64,000 nucleotides of DNA from the NCBI GenBank assembly GCA_002364325.1, contig DEXV01000004.1, positions 16,201-80,200 of the forward strand, written 5' to 3'. Positions 58,135 through 64,000 of this stretch are shown in pieces. Position numbers and translations under genes: made by a program. The stretch's first letter is position 1; each line of letters opens with the position of its first letter. The DNA is from Gillisia sp. UBA3175 (GTDB lineage Bacteria > Bacteroidota > Bacteroidia > Flavobacteriales > Flavobacteriaceae). The notes below the pieces were generated by a model. It had not been told where the DNA came from and made no database searches. It saw only the letters and a list, made by a program, of their open reading frames with translations.

Positions 58135-59493
58135 ATGGAACATAACGAAATTGCAGTAGGGCTAGATATTGGAACCACGAAGATCGTGGCTATGATTGGG
58201 CGCAAGAATGAGTACGGAAAAATGGAGATCATCGGGATTGGAAAATCCAAAAGTTTAGGTGTACATCGAGGGGTGGTAAATAATATTACCCAAACAATAC
58301 AATCCATTCAACAGGCAATACAAGAGGCGGAAGCAGATTCAGGATTAAAAATAGAAGAAGTGGTTGTTGGTATTGCAGGACAACATATTAGAAGCTTACA
58401 ACACAGCGATTATATCACCCGTCCAAATCCGGATGAGGTAATAGATAGCGACGATATTTACACACTTTGCAACCAAGTTCACAAACTAGTGATGTTACCA
58501 GGAGAGGAGATCATTCACGTTTTGCCACAAGAATTTAAAGTTGATGGCCAAGCAGAGATCAAAGAACCAATTGGAATGTATGGTGGAAGACTGGAGGCTA
58601 ATTTTCATGTAGTAGTTGGTCAGGTTTCTTCCATTAGAAACATCGGGCGTTGTGTGAAAAGTGCTGGTTTAGAACTTTCAGCAGTTACTTTAGAGCCATT
58701 AGCTTCGGCAAATGCAGTTTTAAGTCAGGAAGAAAAAGAAGCTGGAGTTGCACTTATCGATATAGGAGGTGGAACTACAGATCTAGCAATTTTTAAAGAT
58801 GGGATCATCCGCCATACAGCGGTTATTCCTTTCGGTGGAAATGTAATTACGGAGGATATTAAAGAAGGATGTTCTATTATAGAAAAGCAAGCAGAATTAT
58901 TAAAGATAAAGTTTGGATCTGCTTGGCCTGGAGAAAACAAGGATAACGAGATTGTTTCTATTCCGGGATTACGCGGAAGAGAGCCAAAAGAGATCACCCT
59001 TAAGAACCTTTCCAAGATCATCCATGCGCGTGTAGTAGAAATTATTGAACAAGTATATCTTGAAATAAAGAACTACGGGCATGAGGAGCAGAAGAAAAAA
59101 TTAATCGCCGGAATGGTAATTACCGGGGGTGGAGCACAGTTGAAGCATTTAAAACAACTAGCAGAATATATTACCGGAATGGATACCAGGATAGGATATC
59201 CAAATGAGCATTTAGCAGGCGATAGCGATTCAGAAACAACCAGTCCGCTTTATGCAACCGCAGTAGGTTTAGTATTAAATAGTTTGGAACAAAAAAGTGC
59301 CAAATATCGAAACCAAGCTGGAATAGAAGCAGAAGAGATTATCACTGAAGAAGGAACACATTCTTTTGAAGTTGATGATAACGAAGAGAACGAACAAGAA
59401 GAAGATGGCTCTTCAACTTCAAAAGCACCAAAAAAGAGTGTTTTTGATAAGTGGGCAGAAAAGTTCAAAGATTTTTTAGACAACGCAGAATAA
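58135..59493 (+). CDS. ftsA: Cell division protein FtsA
   Basis: A 452-residue actin-like ATPase that anchors FtsZ filaments to the membrane. It begins EIAVGLDIGTTKIVAMIG (phosphate 1), has ALIDIGGGTTDLAIFKDG (phosphate 2) and a late VITGGGAQLKHLKQLA. The acidic linker (about 400-425, Glu-rich) ends in an amphipathic helix FDKWAEKFKDFLDNAE, the membrane-targeting sequence. It precedes ftsZ by 27 bp. Confidence 0.96.
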   Translation: MEHNEIAVGLDIGTTKIVAMIGRKNEYGKMEIIGIGKSKSLGVHRGVVNNITQTIQSIQQAIQEAEADSGLKIEEVVVGIAGQHIRSLQHSDYITRPNPDEVIDSDDIYTLCNQVHKLVMLPGEEIIHVLPQEFKVDGQAEIKEPIGMYGGRLEANFHVVVGQVSSIRNIGRCVKSAGLELSAVTLEPLASANAVLSQEEKEAGVALIDIGGGTTDLAIFKDGIIRHTAVIPFGGNVITEDIKEGCSIIEKQAELLKIKFGSAWPGENKDNEIVSIPGLRGREPKEITLKNLSKIIHARVVEIIEQVYLEIKNYGHEEQKKKLIAGMVITGGGAQLKHLKQLAEYITGMDTRIGYPNEHLAGDSDSETTSPLYATAVGLVLNSLEQKSAKYRNQAGIEAEEIITEEGTHSFEVDDNEENEQEEDGSSTSKAPKKSVFDKWAEKFKDFLDNAE

Positions 59494-59520
59494 GAATATA
59501 GAACCAGTAAAACAGGATTT

Positions 59521-61485
59521 ATGAGCAGTACAGAATTCGGAAATATTTCATTTGATCTACCTAAGAACCAATCCAACGTGATCAAGGTTATTGGTGTAGG
59601 AGGAGGTGGTAGCAATGCCATTAATCACATGTTTCAGCAAGGCATCAAGGGTGTAGACTTTATTATTTGTAATACAGATTCTCAAGCCTTGGAAAATAGC
59701 ACGGTTCCAAATAAAATTCAGTTAGGAGTTCACTTAACAGAAGGTTTAGGAGCGGGAGCAGACCCAAAAGTGGGAGAGAATGCTGCAATAGAAAGTAGTG
59801 AGGAGATCAAACGTATGCTTGGCGCGAATACCAAGATGGTATTTATTACCGCTGGTATGGGTGGAGGAACTGGAACAGGAGCTGCGCCTGTAATTGCCAA
59901 ACAAGCAAAAGAAATGGATATTCTAACTGTTGGAATTGTAACTATTCCGTTTCAGTTTGAGGGAAAGATGAGAAATGAACAAGCTCAACTTGGGGTGGAA
60001 AACCTAAGAAGGCATGTAGACTCATTGATTGTTATTAATAATAATAAACTGCGAGAAGTTTACGGAAATCTTGGATTTAAAGCCGGATTTTCGAAAGCAG
60101 ATGAAGTGTTGGCAACAGCGTCCAGAGGTATTGCAGAAGTAATTACACATCATTATACACAAAACATCGATTTACGTGATGCTAAAACTGTGCTAAGTAA
60201 TAGTGGTACTGCTATTATGGGATCTGCATCGGCATCTGGAGCAAGTAGAGCAAATGATGCAATAATTAAAGCCTTGGATTCGCCATTATTAAATGACAAT
60301 AAAATTAAAGGTGCTCAAAATGTATTGTTATTAATTGTTTCAGGTTCCGAAGAGATCACTATAGATGAAATAGGAGAGATCAACGATCATATTCAAAATG
60401 AAGCTGGACATAGTGCCAACATCATTATGGGGGTTGGTGAAGATGAAAGTTTGGAAGATGCAATTGCAGTAACAATTATTGCTACGGGTTTTAATGTAGA
60501 GCAGCAAAATGAGATAGTTAATACCGAAACTAAAAAGATTATCCACACTTTAGAGGATGAGCAAAAAGCAGTTCATAATTTTGGGCAGAATAAATTTTTA
60601 AAGTCTGCCTTTGTTGATGAAGCACCAAAGGAGGTAAAGGAGCAAAAGATTGTTCATTCATTAGAAGAAGAGGAATTTGAAATTCAGGAAATTAAAGAAG
60701 ACTTAAGTACTCCACCTAGCGCAAGAATTATGGAGGTGGATTATGAAGTTGTTTCCTATAAAGAAGACGATTTTATTATTACCGATACTTCAGCAAAAAT
60801 AAATAATCTAGAGAAACAAGATGTTAAAGATGATCAAGAGGATGCTCAGGATCAATTCATGTTTACTTTTGATTTTCCAATAAATCCGAAACAAGAAAAA
60901 TCTAGGCCAGAAGCTTCTAACCCAAAAGAATCATCCCCGGCATTCGAATCACAAAAACCTGCCAACACTAAAATAGTTCACGATCTACATGACCATACCA
61001 TGGATATGGAAGTGAATGAACCTATAGAAATAATTCCTGTTACAGAGAATTCTTCTACCGGTGTGAAGCGTTATAGTTTGGATGATTATATGGAAGTGGA
61101 ACAGATGCTTAAACGTTCGAAACCAGTTCAGAAAAAAGAAGATGAGGAAGATATAGTTTTCGAAAAGAAAACCTTGGCCCCAGAGCCTGTAAAAAGAACA
61201 TCTCACGATGAAGAACACGATCCTTTTGACAATCCAATTTCTGAAGGCTTAATAGAAAGAGCGGCAGAAAGAAGAGCTAAAATGAAAGAATTTAATTATA
61301 AGTTTAGAAGCAATACCGCTCATATTGATGAAATTGAAAAACAACCAGCATATAAGCGTGCTGGAATAGATCTTGATAGTTCTCGTAAAGCAGAAGAAAA
61401 ACTTTCTAGAACCACTTTAGGTGGCGATAGTGACGAGCTTAAGTTTAGAAGTAACAATTCCTTTCTGCATGATAATGTAGACTAA
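59521..61485 (+). CDS. ftsZ: Cell division protein FtsZ (long C-terminal tail)
   Basis: A 654-residue tubulin-like GTPase that forms the Z ring. The GTPase part (about 1-330) has VGGGGSNAINHM-type binding, the tubulin signature GGGTGTGAAPVIA, and the catalytic synergy loop around NIDLRDAKTVLS. The C-terminal 320 residues are acidic, rich in Glu/Asp/Lys/Ser/Pro, and look disordered. They end with a short conserved-type peptide (SDELKFRSNNSFLHDNVD). The total is far longer than the about 380 residues of E. coli FtsZ, but long tails are common in Bacteroidota. Confidence 0.95.
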   Translation: MSSTEFGNISFDLPKNQSNVIKVIGVGGGGSNAINHMFQQGIKGVDFIICNTDSQALENSTVPNKIQLGVHLTEGLGAGADPKVGENAAIESSEEIKRMLGANTKMVFITAGMGGGTGTGAAPVIAKQAKEMDILTVGIVTIPFQFEGKMRNEQAQLGVENLRRHVDSLIVINNNKLREVYGNLGFKAGFSKADEVLATASRGIAEVITHHYTQNIDLRDAKTVLSNSGTAIMGSASASGASRANDAIIKALDSPLLNDNKIKGAQNVLLLIVSGSEEITIDEIGEINDHIQNEAGHSANIIMGVGEDESLEDAIAVTIIATGFNVEQQNEIVNTETKKIIHTLEDEQKAVHNFGQNKFLKSAFVDEAPKEVKEQKIVHSLEEEEFEIQEIKEDLSTPPSARIMEVDYEVVSYKEDDFIITDTSAKINNLEKQDVKDDQEDAQDQFMFTFDFPINPKQEKSRPEASNPKESSPAFESQKPANTKIVHDLHDHTMDMEVNEPIEIIPVTENSSTGVKRYSLDDYMEVEQMLKRSKPVQKKEDEEDIVFEKKTLAPEPVKRTSHDEEHDPFDNPISEGLIERAAERRAKMKEFNYKFRSNTAHIDEIEKQPAYKRAGIDLDSSRKAEEKLSRTTLGGDSDELKFRSNNSFLHDNVD

Positions 61486-61506
61486 GCTTAAATTTACCCC
61501 AACAAT

Positions 61507-61547
61507 AAACCTGAAATTCCCAACAGAATTTCAGGTTTTATTTTTTA
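61507..61547 (+). terminator. dcw cluster terminator after ftsZ
   Basis: A perfect 13-bp stem AAACCTGAAATTC (61507-61519) / GAATTTCAGGTTT (61526-61538) with a 6-base loop and T-rich tail. Confidence 0.92.
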
Positions 61548-61578
61548 ACTTCGCTGTCCCGTTAAATACACTAGGATT

Positions 61579-62031
61579 ATGAGTTTACAAGAAAAAGTAA
61601 TGACCGAATTAAAGGCTGCAATGCGTGCAAAGGATGCTGTTACATTGGAGGCACTGCGCGCTATTAAAAGTGGAATTTTATTAGCTCAAACCGAAAATGG
61701 TTCTAAAGAGGAAATATCTGAGGATGCAGAGTTAAAGTTGTTGCAGAAATTAGTGAAGCAAAGAAAAGATAGCGCTGTTATTTATAAGGAACAAAATAGA
61801 GAAGATCTTGCAAAACCAGAATTGGAACAAGCTGCAGTAATAGAACAATTTCTGCCCGCTCAACTAAGCGAAGCTGAAGTTGAAGCTGTGGTAAAAGCTA
61901 TAATCGCTAAAACCGGAGCTGAAGGGATGAAGGATATGGGAAAAGTGATGGGAATGGCTTCTGAAGAGCTGGCAGGAAAAGCAGATGGAAAAACCATTTC
62001 TACCTTGGTAAAGAAAAATTTAAGTAATTAA
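61579..62031 (+). CDS. GatB/YqeY domain protein
   Basis: A 150-residue YqeY protein. The family shares the helical tail domain of GatB, a subunit of the tRNA-dependent amidotransferase. It has AAMRAKDAVTLEALRAIKSGILLAQ near the start and AEGMKDMGKVMGMASEELAGKADGK near the end, both family signatures. Its role is not well established. It lies alone after the dcw terminator; a heptamer-repeat hairpin begins at its last codon. Confidence 0.93.
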   Translation: MSLQEKVMTELKAAMRAKDAVTLEALRAIKSGILLAQTENGSKEEISEDAELKLLQKLVKQRKDSAVIYKEQNREDLAKPELEQAAVIEQFLPAQLSEAEVEAVVKAIIAKTGAEGMKDMGKVMGMASEELAGKADGKTISTLVKKNLSN

Positions 62032-62088
62032 TAAACAATAAACAATAAACAATAAACAATGACCATTGCTTATTGCTTATTGTTTATT
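62030..62088. repeat. Heptanucleotide repeat hairpin upstream of tRNA-Arg
   Basis: Four AATAAAC units (62030-62057) plus AAT, then GACC, then ATTGCTT, ATTGCTT, ATTGTTT, ATT (62065-62088). The two arms (62037-62060 and 62065-62088) pair over 24 positions with two A-C mismatches. The first unit overlaps the YqeY stop codon. Confidence 0.8.
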
Positions 62089-62093
62089 GATTT

Positions 62094-62167
62094 GGCCCCG
62101 TGGCGCAACTGAATAGCGCATCAGATTTCGGCTCTGAGGGTTGCAGGTTTGAATCCTGCCGGGGTCA
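62094..62167 (+). tRNA. tRNA-Arg (anticodon TCG)
   Basis: A 74-base cloverleaf. The acceptor arms GGCCCCG/CGGGGTC pair (one G-T), the anticodon stem is TCAGA/TCTGA and the loop TTTCGGC gives anticodon TCG, reading CGA/CGG. The T arm GCAGGTTTGAATCCTGC is canonical. CCA is not encoded. Confidence 0.95.
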
Positions 62168-62173
62168 CGAATA

Positions 62174-62233
62174 AATAGAAAAGGAGAAAAATCATTTACG
62201 AGCAAGCTCGACAGATTTTTCTCCTTTTCTATT
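62174..62233 (+). terminator. Long hairpin after tRNA-Arg, likely terminator
   Basis: A perfect 20-bp inverted repeat (62174-62193 and 62214-62233) encloses an inner CGAGC-AA-GCTCG (62199-62210). The right arm is T-rich. It begins 6 bp after the tRNA and most probably ends its transcript. Confidence 0.7.
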
Positions 62234-62693
62234 TTCAACCTGCATCCGACGACGGAGGTACGAAGGAGAGGAATGCAATACTTTGAAGAATCACAAAAGA
62301 CAACCCATTTGGGTCAAAAGAATAAACGCAACCCATGTTGCAGTTTTTTTATTTTAAGGATTTGGTTTATTTAATATAATCGATATCTAGTGTTCCTAAA
62401 TTAACATGATTACTACGATTTCTTACAGATATTAAATTTACTATCCGCTAAATATCAAAAAGTTATGCCTTTTGACGTTTTATTTTATTCTTTCCTCGAA
62501 AATATTATCACTTTTCATAAACGCTTCTTAATTTTTAGTTAATTCGTTTAAGATTAGCTTACTACCATTTGATTACATTCCCAAATCGGAAAACCCTACT
62601 TTCTGTCCATGTATTCAATTATATAGCAAATTCCCCTAATAGACTTATACGTATGTTTTTTGAATGTTTAATTTATTTTAAATAATCATTGCT
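62234..62693. other. Spacer between tRNA-Arg and the MBG protein gene
   Basis: About 460 bp with no clear complete gene. The first 115 bp are richer in G and C (GACGACGGAGGTACGAAGGA at about 62248-62267), then two small hairpins follow: ACCCA-TT-TGGGT (62303-62314) and GCAAC-CCAT-GTTGC with a T8 tail (62328-62350), the second of which looks like a terminator. The rest is AT-rich; I see no recognisable promoter for the following gene. Confidence 0.5.
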
Positions 62694-64000
62694 ATGGATG
62701 CACTTTTACTTTATGTTAAAGGGATGTTTACGAAAATTCCCCTCTTTTTTATTGGATTTTTACTGGCTTTATCCGGATGGGCGCAGACAGTTACAACAGA
62801 TAAAGACGATTACGCCCCCGGAGAAACGGCCATCATCACCGGTGAAGGTTGGACGAGAGACCAACTTGTGGATCTACACTTTGCGGAAGATCCATTTGTC
62901 GACCATATTCATGATTATCATGATATAGTTGTAAATTCAGATGGAACTTTCAGAGTGGAATTTCCCATTTTGGAAAGGCATTTAGGAGTGACTTTTACAT
63001 TGACTGCTGAAGGTAAGCAGACAGGGGTAACAGCGACTCGAATATTTACTGATGCAAATGTCAAGTTTTCAACAACAGGACTTCCTTCAAATGTTAATGT
63101 TACAGTTCAATATCAAGGGACTGCACCGGGACCAACTTCTGTTAATTCTTTTGTTACATTCTCCACTGGAGGAGGTGGGAATGGGGCCAGTGGAAATATT
63201 GCGCTAATTGGAAATTTGAGTTTTCAATTCCCTAATACCATTACTGTTGTAGGTACTGTATATACTTTAGTGAGTACATCTCCTACGTCACCAGCAACAG
63301 TTCCCACCACTGGTAGTTTTGGAATAGCAGCAACTTATAGTGTGAGCAAAGGAGCATCCACGATATCTGTTAATGCGCAAGGACCATTTACTTATAATAC
63401 CAATCCGCAAGGACCGGATGCGGTTTCAAAATCAGGGTCTACTGGATCAGTGACCTTTAGTTATGTCGGTGTTTCCGGAACTATTTATGCCGCAAATACA
63501 ACCAAGCCAACGAATGCAGGAAACTATCAAGTGACTGCAACGCTAGCTTCAGATGCTAATTATAATGGAGCAGTTTCGGCACCTTTGGCGTTTAACATTG
63601 ACAAAGCAACACCAACAGCTACCTTTGCGGTATCAAATTCACCACAAACCTATACAGGGGCAGGCCAGTCAGCGACGGTTAGTATTTCGGCTAGTTCTGT
63701 ACCAGGTACTGTTACCAACATCCTTACAGGTGGTTCGGCAACACAGATTAATGCCAATACTTATGCAGTTACGGCTGACTTTGTTCCTATCGATGCAGCC
63801 AATTATAACAGCCTTATTGCACTTGCAGCTGGAAACTTTGTAATTGGCAAAGCAACACCAACAGCTACCTTGGCGGTATCAAATTCACCACAAACCTATA
63901 CAGGTTCAGGCCAGTCAGTGACGGTTAGTATTTCGGCTAGTTCTGTACCAGGTATTGTTACCAACATCCTTACAGGTGGTTCAGCATCACAAACCAATGT
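62694..64000 (+). CDS. Large repetitive secreted protein with MBG domains (5' part, runs off the window)
   Basis: An open frame of 435 codons from the ATG at 62694 to the window end without a stop. A signal peptide (KIPLFFIGFLLALSGWAQ) is followed by DDYAPGETAIITGEGW, an Ig-like module usual at the start of big surface proteins. After a Ser/Thr/Gly-rich linker come MBG-type repeats: TIYAANTTKPTNAGNYQVTA, DANYNG and then two copies of an 82-residue unit opening KATPTAT (DNA from 63603 and 63849). It is probably an exported adhesin-like protein; a C-terminal sorting domain would lie outside the window. Confidence 0.82.
   Translation, partial: MDALLLYVKGMFTKIPLFFIGFLLALSGWAQTVTTDKDDYAPGETAIITGEGWTRDQLVDLHFAEDPFVDHIHDYHDIVVNSDGTFRVEFPILERHLGVTFTLTAEGKQTGVTATRIFTDANVKFSTTGLPSNVNVTVQYQGTAPGPTSVNSFVTFSTGGGGNGASGNIALIGNLSFQFPNTITVVGTVYTLVSTSPTSPATVPTTGSFGIAATYSVSKGASTISVNAQGPFTYNTNPQGPDAVSKSGSTGSVTFSYVGVSGTIYAANTTKPTNAGNYQVTATLASDANYNGAVSAPLAFNIDKATPTATFAVSNSPQTYTGAGQSATVSISASSVPGTVTNILTGGSATQINANTYAVTADFVPIDAANYNSLIALAAGNFVIGKATPTATLAVSNSPQTYTGSGQSVTVSISASSVPGIVTNILTGGSASQTN

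Noticed and set aside
45902-61485. murF, murB and ddl are missing from the dcw cluster
   Set aside because: In this group murF is commonly elsewhere and the order seen here (murE-mraY-murD-ftsW-murG-murC-ftsQAZ) is usual.
62030-62088. Tandem AATAAAC repeats considered as a CRISPR-like array
   Set aside because: The repeat unit is only 7 bp with no spacers, and no cas gene is present.
62689-62928. A short alternative reading frame at the start of the MBG gene
   Set aside because: The frame starting at the ATG at 62694 is open to the window end and has a signal peptide and MBG motifs; the other frame is a shadow.
63553-63843. A Gln/Leu-rich 96-codon frame inside the MBG gene
   Set aside because: It is the shifted reading of Thr/Ala/Ser-rich repeat DNA and has no independent support.

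Overview
The window is a stretch of chromosome from a marine-type member of the Flavobacteriaceae (Bacteroidota). Evidence: low-GC DNA; promoters of the Bacteroidota type (TTG, about 20 bp, TAnnTTTG) in front of many genes; a SecD-SecF fusion; a type IX secretion type B C-terminal domain; an archaeal/eukaryal-type short prolyl-tRNA synthetase; a FadL-like outer membrane protein family typical of the phylum; and a proteorhodopsin with its retinal-forming dioxygenase. The species cannot be named from the sequence alone. Almost everything is ordinary chromosomal gene content. I see no IS element, prophage, CRISPR array or defence island.

Layout. 1-1.9 kb: two tandem guanidine-modifying hydrolases (a DDAH/arginine-deiminase-like enzyme and CtlX). 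1.9-6.5 kb: a BCCT transporter, an SDR/DUF2867 protein, a small membrane protein, MarC and a hypothetical protein. 6.5-12.7 kb: argS, then the light-energy pair (proteorhodopsin leftward, blh rightward, divergent), then ffh and folD. 12.7-18.3 kb: mostly leftward small operons (YkvA/AI-2E/VOC/Rho-N; rluF; a lipoprotein with a HerA-like ATPase). 18.7-25.8 kb: a CPA1 antiporter, an S66 LD-carboxypeptidase, a PBP4-like enzyme, QueE, a DUF2911 protein and asnB. 25.9-33.1 kb: gyrB, an outer membrane protein, mdh and secDF, each closed by a strong hairpin terminator except the outer membrane protein. 33.2-37 kb: leftward folE-cysS-yidD and lgt-DUF192. 37.2-43.3 kb: a T9SS type B surface protein, a FadL-like porin with a low-complexity lipoprotein, and proS. 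43.3-45.6 kb: two identical tRNA-Glu genes, rpsT, engB and a hydrolase.

45.9-61.5 kb is a complete rightward division and cell wall (dcw) cluster: mraZ, rsmH, ftsL, ftsI, murE, mraY, murD, ftsW, murG, murC, ftsQ, ftsA, ftsZ, with several overlaps and non-ATG starts. Three AAAGTGGT repeats at 10-bp spacing lie in front of mraZ and look like an MraZ autoregulatory operator. The cluster ends with a hairpin terminator and is followed by a YqeY gene, a striking heptanucleotide-repeat hairpin and tRNA-Arg(TCG). The last 1.3 kb is the 5' part of a large repetitive secreted protein with MBG domains that runs off the window.

Functionally the window joins cell envelope growth (dcw genes, PBP4-like enzyme, S66 peptidase, lgt, SecDF, Ffh, YidD), translation (ArgS, CysS, ProS, S20, EngB, RluF, tRNAs), folate and deazapurine precursor metabolism (FolE, FolD, QueE) and energy and ion homeostasis (proteorhodopsin, Na+/H+ antiporter, BCCT). 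The items most worth a second look are the MraZ operator, the proteorhodopsin/Blh pair with a possibly changed Blh metal ligand, the unusual intergenic hairpins, and the MBG repeat protein.
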